Assembly: GCF_051414055.1 (NCBI RefSeq)
Contig: NZ_JBLKNX010000014.1
Span: 1 to 64,000 of the forward strand
Direction: 5' to 3'
Source: Halosimplex halobium
GTDB taxonomy: Archaea > Halobacteriota > Halobacteria > Halobacteriales > Haloarculaceae
DNA length: 64,000 nucleotides
The notes beneath the pieces were generated by a model. The model saw only the letters and a list, made by a program, of their open reading frames with translations. It did not search any database and was not told the origin of the DNA. The translations under genes were made by a program, and so were the position numbers. Shown in pieces: positions 52,257 through 60,074 of this stretch (positions within the stretch are counted from its first letter, which is position 1; each line of letters starts with the position of its first letter).

Positions 52257-53315
52257 ATGGCTGGTGACGACCTCCTCGCCTCCCTCGAAGCGGTCTCCGA
52301 GCGGTTCAACTTCGGGGAGTACGAGGCCAAGGCGTACCTCACGATCCTCGAACACGGGCAGGTCACGGCCTCCGAGATCGCCGACTACACGGACATCCCC
52401 CAGCCGCGCGTCTACGACACGGTCCGCAGCCTGAGCGACATCGGGCTCGTCGAGCTTCAGGAATCGCGGCCGATGAAGGTGCTGGCGCTCGACCCGGCGG
52501 AGGCGTTCGACGACCTCCAGGAGTCGCTGGACACGCTCGTCGACGACCTGGAGGAGCAGTACACCCAGCCCGCCCGCGGCACGGAAGCCGTCTCGCTCGT
52601 CAAGTCCCGGCCCACGATCCTCCGGTATCTCTCGGAGGTCATCGACTCGGCGGAGTACGAGCTGATGCTGTCGCTGACGCCGGAGCTGCTGGAGCGGTTC
52701 GAGAGCCAGCTCCGCCGCCAGCACGAGGAGGGCGTCGCCATCGAGATCCTCATCTCCCCCGCCGCCGACGCCCCCGACCCCGACGAGTACGACTACGCGG
52801 ACCTCGCGAGCACGGTCAAGCAGCGCCGCGGCGTCACGACGCCCGTCATCGCCGTCGCCGACGGCCGCTACTCCATCTACGCGACCCGCGAGAGCCTCAA
52901 GGGCGACACCGACCGCTACGGCGTCATCTTCGACCGCTCGGAACTGGGCTTTCTCGTCTCGATGTTCATGAACACGGTCCTGTGGACCACCGCCGAGACG
53001 GTCCGGACCGACGGCGAGGACGTGTCGTTCCCGCGCCGCTACGGGACGATCCGCCGCGCCATCGCAGACATGGTCGACCTCGAGGGGGAGTTCTACGCGA
53101 CCATCGAGGGCCGCGACGTGCTGACCGGCGAGGAGCTCGTCGTCGAGGGGAAGGTCGTCGACGCCAGCATCACGTCGAGCCTGGAGGAGGCGTCGCTCGT
53201 CGTCGAGACCGAGGAGGGTCGGGTCAACGTCGGCGGCCAGGTCGCCGCGCTGGAGGACATCGAGTCGTTCGAGATCCGCATCGGCCGGGACTCGCCGCCC
53301 GAGCCCGCCGACTGA
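52257..53315 (+). CDS. trmB: TrmB-family sugar-responsive regulator
   Basis: A 352-residue regulator of central carbon metabolism. The N-terminal winged helix (FGEYEAKAYLTILEHGQVTA, with the HTH SEIADYTDIPQPRVYDTVRSL) binds promoters, and the C-terminal TrmB sugar-binding domain has a PLD-like part (YELMLSLTPELLERFESQLR) and a beta region (RYSIYATRESL). The haloarchaeal homologue represses glycolytic and activates gluconeogenic genes depending on glucose. Its place next to gdh agrees. The ATG at 52257 is preferred, as the upstream frame crosses the tandem repeats. Confidence 0.93.
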   Translation: MAGDDLLASLEAVSERFNFGEYEAKAYLTILEHGQVTASEIADYTDIPQPRVYDTVRSLSDIGLVELQESRPMKVLALDPAEAFDDLQESLDTLVDDLEEQYTQPARGTEAVSLVKSRPTILRYLSEVIDSAEYELMLSLTPELLERFESQLRRQHEEGVAIEILISPAADAPDPDEYDYADLASTVKQRRGVTTPVIAVADGRYSIYATRESLKGDTDRYGVIFDRSELGFLVSMFMNTVLWTTAETVRTDGEDVSFPRRYGTIRRAIADMVDLEGEFYATIEGRDVLTGEELVVEGKVVDASITSSLEEASLVVETEEGRVNVGGQVAALEDIESFEIRIGRDSPPEPAD

Positions 53316-53739
53316 GTCGCCGTTCCGAGGGGGCTGTTCGCGACCGCTCCGAGGAGGGCGGTCTGCGAGCCCCGACGACACGACGGCGTCGGTCCTCGCG
53401 ACAACTCCCGTCTCTCCTGACGGTTACGTTCGGGAGCCGGACCCGTATCGAATACGGACCGCTCCCGGCCTGGAGGGCCGTGTGAGAACGGATGGGGACG
53501 AAGATTGCCAGCGAGCCGCTCTCCCCCCTTGAGGTCGAGAGGCCAGCAGGGACCCTACATCCCCCATCGAACCGCATTGTGTCCTCACCACCCCAACGGT
53601 ATAAATGTTGAACTTTTCATCCGGAAACAATTCCGTTTCGAGTAAATCGTTCCGCAAGACCGAAGTAATTCCGAATGGTATGGAATTCGATAATGGCGCG
53701 GCACAGTAGCGGAGTTCGGCGGGTTCCGGGGGGAGCGGC
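53316..53739. other. 424-bp gap with hairpin, TATA box and dyad
   Basis: Downstream of trmB, 53431-53467 forms a hairpin with arms CGGGAGC/GCTCCCG and an inner CCGTAT-cga-ATACGG, possibly a terminator. The part from 53590 to 53700 is unusually AT-rich for this genome. It has a good TATA box (CGGTATAAAT, about 53597-53606) and the dyad AATTCC-N9-GGAATT at 53667-53687, which may control the FilR1-domain gene. A 34-codon frame at 53605 is not convincing. Confidence 0.5.
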
Positions 53740-54522
53740 GTGAGTTCCGACTCCATCGTCGAGTACGTGCTCGGGTCGTCGGTTCGCACGGACGTGTTGC
53801 TCGCGATCGTCGCCGAGGAGCGGTCGATCGGCGAGCTCATCGACGCGGTCGAGGCGAGCGAGTCGGCGGTGTACAACGCCGTGGGCGACCTCGAACGCAA
53901 GGGGCTGGTGCGCTCGCTAGATACGGGGTGGGCGGCGACGGGGAGCGGGCAGCTGGTCGCGGACCTGCTCGAACAGCAGGGCAACCTCTGTCGGCTGCTC
54001 GCCGACGACTACTGGCGCGAGCACGACGTGGCCGCGCTCCCGCGGCGCTTCCGCCTCAGGCTGACCGAGCTCGCCGACGCCGAGGTCTACCGCGCCGCGG
54101 ACACCGACCCCCACGCGGTCGTCAGGGAGGTCTGCGACCGGGTCGAGCGGGCCGGCACTGAGGTGGACATCGTGACGCCGATCTATCAGGCCGAGTACGA
54201 GTCCGTCATGCCGGACGCGCCCGACGCGCGCCTGATCGTCGACAGGACGGTCGCCCTCGACGCGCTCGAACGGATCGACTCGCCCGACGAGGCCGACCAG
54301 TGGACGGAGACGCCCGTCCGTGTCCTCGACGTGGACGTGGGCATCGGCGTCACCGACTCGGAGATCATGCTCTCCCTGCCGACGATCGACGGCCAGTGGG
54401 ACTCCCGGACCGAAGTGATCGCCGAAGACGACCGCGCGATGGAGTGGGGACGGGACCTGTTCGAACACTACTGGGACCGCGCCACGCCCAACGACGAGTT
54501 CGTCGCCGAGCACTTCTCGTAG
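53740..54522 (+). CDS. winged-helix regulator with FilR1-like domain
   Basis: A 260-residue regulator. The N-terminal winged helix (SSVRTDVLLAIVAEERSIGE, LIDAVEASESAVYNAVGDLERKGLV) is followed by a FilR1-type sensor domain (about 105-260) like that of methanogen filR1 regulators (VDIVTPIYQAEYESVMPD, LIVDRTVALDALERI). The GTG at 53740 has a strong Shine-Dalgarno (GGGGGAG) about 8 nt before it. The signal it senses is unknown. It lies between the sugar locus and the PHA locus and could serve either. Confidence 0.82.
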   Translation: MSSDSIVEYVLGSSVRTDVLLAIVAEERSIGELIDAVEASESAVYNAVGDLERKGLVRSLDTGWAATGSGQLVADLLEQQGNLCRLLADDYWREHDVAALPRRFRLRLTELADAEVYRAADTDPHAVVREVCDRVERAGTEVDIVTPIYQAEYESVMPDAPDARLIVDRTVALDALERIDSPDEADQWTETPVRVLDVDVGIGVTDSEIMLSLPTIDGQWDSRTEVIAEDDRAMEWGRDLFEHYWDRATPNDEFVAEHFS

Positions 54523-54739
54523 CGCCGGCGTCCCCTCCCGAGTGCCAGACCCCTTCCCGAGTGGCCCCGGGACTCGCCGACGGTTCCGAAGATTCCCACG
54601 AGGGCACCGTTCGTGACAGATCTCGCACCTTCGAACTCACCGTCAGGCCCTGGGTCGCCGGAGCGTGCGTGACGTGGGCGATCCCGTCGGGACAGACGAG
54701 GGACACCACTGGCGAGTTATGTAACCCTCGCAAGGGGAA

Positions 54740-54811
54740 CTATTAACCCGTCTCCGGGGGCCACTGTATGACATGAATCCGGACCGTCGCGAACGGAGGT
54801 CGGGGCCGTGA
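54740..54811 (+). promoter_or_regulatory. promoter and 12-codon leader overlapping phaB start
   Basis: TATTAACC (from about 54741) is a TATA-like box 27 nt before the ATG at 54773. That ATG opens a 12-codon frame (MNPDRRERRSGP) ending TGA at 54809-54811, which overlaps the phaB GTG start at 54808 as GTGA. GGAGGT (54794-54799), a strong Shine-Dalgarno, lies inside the leader. The arrangement predicts a leaderless leader peptide translationally coupled to phaB. Confidence 0.55.
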
Positions 54812-55551
54812 ACCTGGACGGGCAGACCTGTCTGGTCACGGGGAGTTCCCGCGGCATCGGACGGGGCATCGCCGAGGACCTCGCCGACCGCGGCGCGGAC
54901 GTGGTGGTCAACTACCGCTCGTCGGCGGCGGAGGCCGAGGCGGTCGTCGAGTCCATCGAGGACGCGGGGGGAACTGCGGTCGCCGCACAGGCCGACGTGT
55001 CCGACTTCGACGAGGTCCAGGCGATGCGCGAGGAGGTCGTCGACGCCTTCGGGCCGGTCGACGTGCTCGTCAACAACGCGGGGATCACCGTCGACAAGAA
55101 GTTCGAGCACATGACCCGCGAGGACTGGGACGCCGTCATCGACGTGAACCTCGGCGGCGTCTACAACTGCACGAAGACGTTCTTCGACGACATCAAGGAG
55201 AGCCGCCACGGCCGGCTCATCAACATCTCGTCGGTCGTCGGCCAGCAGGGCAACTACGGGCAGGCCAACTACGCGACGACGAAGTCGGGCCTGTTCGGGT
55301 TCACCCGGACCATCGCCCTGGAGATGGCCTCCTCGGGGTCGACCGCCAACTGCATCGCGCCGGGGTTCGTCGAGACGGACATGCTCGAGGAGGTGCCCGA
55401 GCGCGTCCAGGAGAAGATCCTGCGGGAGATCCCCCTCGACCGGTTCGCTACCGTCGAGGACATCTGCGGGATCGTCTCGTTCGTCGCCAGCGAGGAGTCC
55501 AGCTACATGACCGGCCAGGTGATCGGCGTCAACGGCGGCATGGAGTGGTGA
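54808..55551 (+). CDS. phaB: acetoacetyl-CoA reductase (PhaB/FabG type)
   Basis: A 247-residue short-chain dehydrogenase. The NADP-binding motif is GSSRGIGRG (12-20), and the active site has Ser in NISSVVGQQGNYG with Tyr-x3-Lys in NYATTKSGLFG. The sequence is very close, from memory, to the PHA-linked PhaB of Haloarcula and Haloferax, which reduces 3-ketoacyl-CoA to the R-3-hydroxyacyl-CoA used by PHA synthase. A GGAGGT Shine-Dalgarno precedes the GTG start. It is 1 nt from pccB and opens the phaB-pccB-pccX run. Confidence 0.88.
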   Translation: MNLDGQTCLVTGSSRGIGRGIAEDLADRGADVVVNYRSSAAEAEAVVESIEDAGGTAVAAQADVSDFDEVQAMREEVVDAFGPVDVLVNNAGITVDKKFEHMTREDWDAVIDVNLGGVYNCTKTFFDDIKESRHGRLINISSVVGQQGNYGQANYATTKSGLFGFTRTIALEMASSGSTANCIAPGFVETDMLEEVPERVQEKILREIPLDRFATVEDICGIVSFVASEESSYMTGQVIGVNGGMEW

Positions 55552-55552
55552 G

Positions 55553-57208
55553 ATGAGCGAAGAAGCGAGCGAGGACGCGACAGGTTCGGACGTATCGGAC
55601 GGGACGGCCGAGGGAGCCGGCGGCCAGGGAGCCGACGGCACCGACGAGGGGGCGGGCGGCGCCGAAGAGAGCGCACTGGAGGAACTCCGCCGGCGCCGCG
55701 AGGAGTCGCGGATCGGCGGCGGCGAGGACCGCATCGAGCGCCAGCACTCCCGGGGCAAGATGACCGCCCACGAGCGCGTCGAGTACCTGCTCGACGACGG
55801 GACGTTCACCGAGATCGACCCGTTCGTCGAGCACCGCGCCACGTCGTTCGGGATGGACGAGAAGGAGTTCCCCGGCGACGCCGTGGTGACGGGCTACGGC
55901 GACGTGAACGGCCGGAAGGTGTTCGTCTTCGCCCACGACTTCACGGTGCTGGGCGGCTCCGTGGGCGAGGTCGTCGCGGACAAGATCTGCAAGGTGATGG
56001 ACCGGGCGGTCGACGCCGGCGTCCCCGTGGTCGGCCTCAACGACTCCGGCGGCGCGCGCATCCAGGAGGGCGTCGACTCGCTGGTCGGCTTCGCCAAGAT
56101 CTTCCAGCGCAACACGAAGGCCTCGGGGATGATCCCCCAGATCTCGGCGATCATGGGGCCCTGCGCGGGCGGCGCGACATACTCGCCGGCGCTGACCGAC
56201 TTCACGTTCATGGTGCAGGACACCTCCCACATGTTCATCACCGGCCCGGACGTGATCGAGACGGTCACCGGCGAACAGGTCTCGAAGGAGGAACTCGGCG
56301 GCGCCGGCAGCCACTCCACGAAGTCGGGCGTCGCCCACTTCGCCTGCGAGGACGAGGAGGCGGCGCTTGACGACATCCGCCGCCTGCTCTCGTACCTCCC
56401 CCAGAACAACATGGAGGACCCGCCACGGGTCGCCTCGTGGGACGACCCCGACCGGGAACTCGACGGCATCACGGACATCGTGCCGGAGGCGCCGCGCAAG
56501 CCCTACGACATGACGCGGGTCATCGAGCGCGTCGTCGACGAGGATTCGTTCTTCGAGGTCCACGAGAACTGGGCGCGCAACGTCGTCGTCGGCTACGCCC
56601 GCATGGACGGCCGCGTGGTCGGTATCGTCGCCAACCAGCCGCGGGTCAGCGCGGGCACGCTGGACATCGACGCCTCGGAGAAGGCCGCGCGGTTCATCCG
56701 CACCTGCGACTCGTTTAACGTCCCCATCGTCTCGCTGGTCGACGTTCCGGGGTTCATGCCCGGCACCGACCAGGAGCACAACGGGATCATCCGCCGGGGC
56801 GCGAAGCTCATCTACGCCTACGCCGAGGCGACCGTGCCGCTGCTGTCGGTGGTCGTCCGGAAGGCCTACGGCGGCGCCTACATCGTCATGTCCTCGAAGT
56901 TCCTCGGCTCGGACGTGAACTACGCCTGGCCGGGCTCGGAGATGGCGGTGCTCGGTCCCCGCGGGGCGGTCAACATCCTCTACCGCGACGAACTGCAGGC
57001 GGCCGACGACACGGACGCGAAGCGCCAGGAGCTGATGGACGAGTTCCGCGAGGAGTTCGCCCACCCCTACGGGCCCGCCAAGCGGGGCTATCTCGACGAC
57101 GTGATCGAACCGAAGGACACGCGCAAGCGCCTGATCTCCGACCTGGAGATGCTGGAGCGCAAGCGCGAGGACAGCCCGCCGAAAGACCACGGCAACATCC
57201 CACTGTAA
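55553..57208 (+). CDS. pccB: propionyl/acetyl-CoA carboxylase carboxyltransferase subunit
   Basis: The carboxyltransferase (beta) subunit, 551 residues, of a biotin-dependent acyl-CoA carboxylase. An acidic N-terminal extension (1-45) precedes the crotonase-like halves, with HDFTVLGGSVGEVVADKICK, NDSGGARIQEGVDSL, IMGPCAGGATYSPALTDF, VDVPGFMPGTDQE and KAYGGAYIVMSSKFLG. The last motif has Ile where propionyl-preferring enzymes often have Asp, which may allow acetyl-CoA too. It supplies methylmalonyl-CoA or malonyl-CoA for the PHA precursor route. The biotin carboxylase subunit is not in the window. Confidence 0.9.
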   Translation: MSEEASEDATGSDVSDGTAEGAGGQGADGTDEGAGGAEESALEELRRRREESRIGGGEDRIERQHSRGKMTAHERVEYLLDDGTFTEIDPFVEHRATSFGMDEKEFPGDAVVTGYGDVNGRKVFVFAHDFTVLGGSVGEVVADKICKVMDRAVDAGVPVVGLNDSGGARIQEGVDSLVGFAKIFQRNTKASGMIPQISAIMGPCAGGATYSPALTDFTFMVQDTSHMFITGPDVIETVTGEQVSKEELGGAGSHSTKSGVAHFACEDEEAALDDIRRLLSYLPQNNMEDPPRVASWDDPDRELDGITDIVPEAPRKPYDMTRVIERVVDEDSFFEVHENWARNVVVGYARMDGRVVGIVANQPRVSAGTLDIDASEKAARFIRTCDSFNVPIVSLVDVPGFMPGTDQEHNGIIRRGAKLIYAYAEATVPLLSVVVRKAYGGAYIVMSSKFLGSDVNYAWPGSEMAVLGPRGAVNILYRDELQAADDTDAKRQELMDEFREEFAHPYGPAKRGYLDDVIEPKDTRKRLISDLEMLERKREDSPPKDHGNIPL

Positions 57209-57564
57209 TGGCCGACACAGCACTCTCCGACGGCGAGGCATCGGACGCCGACGCGACCGCCGACGGGTCCGGCGCCGGATCGAGCGGCGGGGCGGTGGCG
57301 CTCACCGTCGACGGCGACGAGGTGTCGCTGTCGGTCCCTGCCGACGCCGACGCGGCCGAGGCCGCGGCCATCGCGTCGGCGGTCGGTGCGCACCTCCACG
57401 ACCGCCAGGTCGCCGCGGCCGCCGCGGCGGCCGAGAGCGACGAGGAGGAGCAGGCCGACGCCTGGAAGCTCGCGGCTCGCATGAAGTCCATGGGGCGGAG
57501 CCGCTGGCCGAAGGACGTGCGGAAGGGCGAGGAGTGGAAGGCAAGCGCCCGCTCGTTCTACTGA
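57208..57564 (+). CDS. pccX: small acyl-CoA carboxylase subunit (PccX-like)
   Basis: A 118-residue protein that follows pccB with a TAATG overlap. An acidic head (1-30) precedes ALTVDGDEVSLSVPADADAA, a helical alanine-rich middle, and a conserved C-terminal end WKLAARMKSMGRSRWPKDVR ending ARSFY. From memory, haloarchaeal carboxylases contain a short third subunit, PccX, that activates the complex, and this gene has its place and shape. Its TGA stop falls at the first base of a large palindrome. Confidence 0.85.
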   Translation: MADTALSDGEASDADATADGSGAGSSGGAVALTVDGDEVSLSVPADADAAEAAAIASAVGAHLHDRQVAAAAAAAESDEEEQADAWKLAARMKSMGRSRWPKDVRKGEEWKASARSFY

Positions 57565-57645
57565 TACGGATTATTGCAAGCGTTTCCCGGGTCGACCGCA
57601 CGACTGCGTGCGGTCGATCCCGGAATGACTTGCAATAATCCGTAT
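57564..57645. repeat. 82-nt near-perfect palindrome after pccX
   Basis: Arms of 39 nt around a 4-nt loop (ACTG). The outer 17 bp (ATACGGATTATTGCAAG and its complement) are perfect, and 34 of 39 positions pair overall. It begins on the last base of the pccX stop codon and sits before the thiolase promoter. It may be a terminator, a small structured RNA or a dispersed element. From memory, similar palindromes ending ATACGGATTATTG recur in haloarchaea. Confidence 0.85.
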
Positions 57646-57767
57646 GAGCCGGCGGCGCGGCCCGTCGACGCGGGACCGCCGTTCCGTGACGCCGGAGCGA
57701 CCGGCTGACTGTGGTGCGGACTGTCGCCACCGTAACACCCACATTACAGCCCTCCGAGGTGGCACAC

Positions 57768-58916
57768 ATGACAGTCGCAGTGATCGGCGCGTCGATGACG
57801 AAGTTCGGCGAGCGCGACGCCTGGATACGCGAGCTGATCGCCCAGGCGGGCGAGGCCGCGCTCGACGACGCCGGCATCGAGCCGGCGGACGTGGAGCACC
57901 TCTACGTCTCGAACATGGCCAGCGGCGAGTTCGAGGGCCAGGGCGGGATCATGAACGCCCTCGCCCACGACCTGGGGCTGATGCCGGCCTACAGCGAGCG
58001 GGTCGACCAGACATCCTCCTCGGGCGGCGCGGGCATCTACGAGGCCTGGCAGTCGATCGCCTCCGGGGCGAGCGACATGACGCTCCTCGTCGGCGGCGAG
58101 AAGATGACCCACCGCTCGACGGCCGAGTCGACGGACATCATCGCCTCGATCACCCACCCCGCCGAGTACAAGCACGGCCTCACCCTGCCCTCGTTCGCGG
58201 GCATGACCGCGCGGCACTACCTCGAACGGTTCGACGCGCCCCGGGACTCGCTGGCGAAGGTCGCCGTCAAGAACCACAGGAACGGCGTCGACAATCCCCA
58301 CGCCCAGTTCCGGAAGGAGATCGACGAGGAGACCGCACTGGAGAGTCCCATCGTCGCCGACCCGCTCCGGCTGTACGACTTCTGCCCGATCACGGACGGC
58401 AGTTCGGGGCTCGTGTTCACCACCGAGGAGAAAGCGAAGGAGATCACCGACGACTACGCCGTGATATCGGGCATCGCGGGCGCGACGGATACCCACGTCG
58501 TCCACGAGCGCGACGACCCCACCGTGATGGGCGGCGTCGTCGATTCGTCGGACATGGCCTACGAGATGGCCGGGATCGGCCCCGACGACATCGACGTGGC
58601 GGAACTCCACGACATGTTCACCATCCTGGAGTTCCTCCAGATGGAGGGCTGTGGCTTCGCCGAGCACGGCGAGGCCTGGAAGCAGGTCGAGGCGGGCCGG
58701 ACCGAGAAGGACGGCGAACTGCCGATCAACACGTCGGGCGGCCTGAAATCGAAGGGGCACCCGCTGGGCGCCAGCGGGGTCGCACAGGGCTACGAGATAT
58801 ACAAACAGCTCGTCGGCGAGGCGGGGCCGCGCCAGGTCGAGGCCGACACGGGCCTCGCCTGCAACGTCGGCGGGTTCGGGAACTGCGTCATCACCACCAT
58901 CATGGAGGCACGATAA
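57768..58916 (+). CDS. thiolase, Ser-type catalytic subunit (BktB-like)
   Basis: A 382-residue thiolase-fold enzyme joining or splitting acyl-CoA units. It starts MTVAVIGASMTKFGERDAW. Where classical thiolases have the nucleophile Cys, this has Ser in DQTSSSGGAGIYEA. The histidines of VAELHDMFTI and the GGLKSKGHPLGASG motif remain, which matches the Ser-His-His catalytic set reported for the haloarchaeal BktB thiolase alpha subunit. A DUF35 gene follows with TAATG overlap. It probably makes the 3-ketoacyl-CoA that PhaB reduces. Confidence 0.85.
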   Translation: MTVAVIGASMTKFGERDAWIRELIAQAGEAALDDAGIEPADVEHLYVSNMASGEFEGQGGIMNALAHDLGLMPAYSERVDQTSSSGGAGIYEAWQSIASGASDMTLLVGGEKMTHRSTAESTDIIASITHPAEYKHGLTLPSFAGMTARHYLERFDAPRDSLAKVAVKNHRNGVDNPHAQFRKEIDEETALESPIVADPLRLYDFCPITDGSSGLVFTTEEKAKEITDDYAVISGIAGATDTHVVHERDDPTVMGGVVDSSDMAYEMAGIGPDDIDVAELHDMFTILEFLQMEGCGFAEHGEAWKQVEAGRTEKDGELPINTSGGLKSKGHPLGASGVAQGYEIYKQLVGEAGPRQVEADTGLACNVGGFGNCVITTIMEAR

Positions 58917-59293
58917 TGTCGTTCGACGCCCACGTCTGCGAGAACGGACACGTCACGTACCCCGGCCACACGCTCTGTCCCGAGTGCGGGGCGAAACAGA
59001 CGGAGACGCTCGATCTCTCCGGGCGGACCGGCGAGGTCGTCACCTGGACGAAGTCGACGGCGACCCCACCCGGCGTCCGGGCGCCCAACACCATCGCGAT
59101 CGTCCAGTTCGACCTCTCCGGGGCGGACCTGACCGACGACTACGTCCGCGCGGTCGGGCAGGTCACGACGGAGGAGGTCGAGACCGGCGACGCCGTCGAG
59201 CCGGTCTACGCCGAGGAGCTACGCGACCCCGAGGCGGGCATCAAGGTGCCCGAGAGTCAGGAGTGGGACGGCTATCGGTTCGAACCGGTGTAG
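58916..59293 (+). CDS. OB-fold (DUF35) thiolase partner subunit
   Basis: A 125-residue protein with an N-terminal rubredoxin-like zinc ribbon (HVCENGHVTYPGHTLCPECG) and a C-terminal OB-fold (RTGEVVTWTKSTATPPGVRA, TIAIVQFDLSGADL). DUF35 proteins bind CoA donors and hold thiolases together with their partner enzymes. In haloarchaea the thiolase alpha subunit needs this small subunit for activity. It starts in TAATG with the thiolase stop, so expression is coupled. Confidence 0.88.
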   Translation: MSFDAHVCENGHVTYPGHTLCPECGAKQTETLDLSGRTGEVVTWTKSTATPPGVRAPNTIAIVQFDLSGADLTDDYVRAVGQVTTEEVETGDAVEPVYAEELRDPEAGIKVPESQEWDGYRFEPV

Positions 59294-59363
59294 CGACTCG
59301 GCGGTTTCTGCGGCGGAGTCGTCGCGGAGAATCCGGACCGGCAGGGGGCCGGTCCCCCTCGCC

Positions 59364-59390
59364 GGGGTGGCAGGGGTGGGGGGTTGCGGG
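59364..59390 (+). other. G-quadruplex-forming sequence
   Basis: Four runs of at least three G (59364-59367, 59373-59376, 59378-59383, 59388-59390) with loops of 5, 1 and 4 nt meet the usual G-quadruplex rule. It is in the gap between two convergent genes, so it could stall transcription. In a GC-rich genome such runs can arise by chance. Confidence 0.5.
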
Positions 59391-59407
59391 TGGCTGACAG
59401 CAGGGGT

Positions 59408-59896
59408 TCAGTCGGCGGGCGCGACCAGCGAGCGGTCGCGGTCCTCGACCGAATCGGGAGCGTCCCCGGCGAGGGCAGACAACCCATCCGCTACCGAGCG
59501 GTAGTCGTCGCCGTCGGCGTGCGGGTAGACGGCGGCGAGGTCGCCCTCGTCGTAGACTGCGAGGGTGATCGCGGGGAAGACCAGCCAGTCGCAGAGCTCG
59601 CCGGTGTCCGCGGCGTAACACTCGCGCGTCGCGAAAAACGGCCGCAAGCGCACGCCGCGGTCGCGCGCCCACCGCGAGAACGCCAGGTAGCGGTCGCGGG
59701 CCGCTACCGCCTCGGGGTCCTCGCGGCGGATGCGCTTCGGACAGGTCGTCACGTCGAACGAGTCGACCCGCCCGGCGGCCTCGAGTTCGCGCAGTCTGTC
59801 TGTGAGCCGGTCGCGCTGGCGCGCCGCCGGCTCCGGGAGCGTCTCCCTGAGACACAGCGCGACGCGGCGGTCCCCCGTCCGCTCGGTTGGCGTCAT
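59408..59896 (-). CDS. conserved haloarchaeal protein of unknown function
   Basis: A 162-residue soluble protein of a type repeated across haloarchaea. It has a helical N-terminus (RVALCLRETLPEPAARQRDR, LTDRLRELEAAGRVDSFDVT), then a CPKRIRREDPEAVAARDRY region, FATRECYAADTGELCDWLVF, and a strand-rich C-terminus (PAITLAVYDEGDLAAVYPHA). No membrane segment or known catalytic motif is visible. TTTATTAT about 27 nt upstream of the ATG suggests a leaderless transcript. The function is unknown. Confidence 0.75.
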   Translation of the reverse strand: MTPTERTGDRRVALCLRETLPEPAARQRDRLTDRLRELEAAGRVDSFDVTTCPKRIRREDPEAVAARDRYLAFSRWARDRGVRLRPFFATRECYAADTGELCDWLVFPAITLAVYDEGDLAAVYPHADGDDYRSVADGLSALAGDAPDSVEDRDRSLVAPAD

Positions 59897-60074
59897 GGGT
59901 ACCTGACGGTTACACGTGGTGGATAATAAATCATTATGTTTTCTGTGTTACGTAAGCTCGAACGGGCGTTCGGCGTTCGGGTTCGACGGTTCGGGCCGCG
60001 AAGAAAGCGGTTCGAGGACCGGGCGGGTCACTCGCAGTTCGCGCCGCCGGACCCGCCGCCGTCGGGCGACGACC

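Noticed and set aside
53605..53709. 34-codon frame (MLNFSSGNNSVSS...) in the AT-rich island
   Set aside because: Its ATG is part of the TATA box itself, codon use is unlike the genome, and no Shine-Dalgarno or promoter fits.
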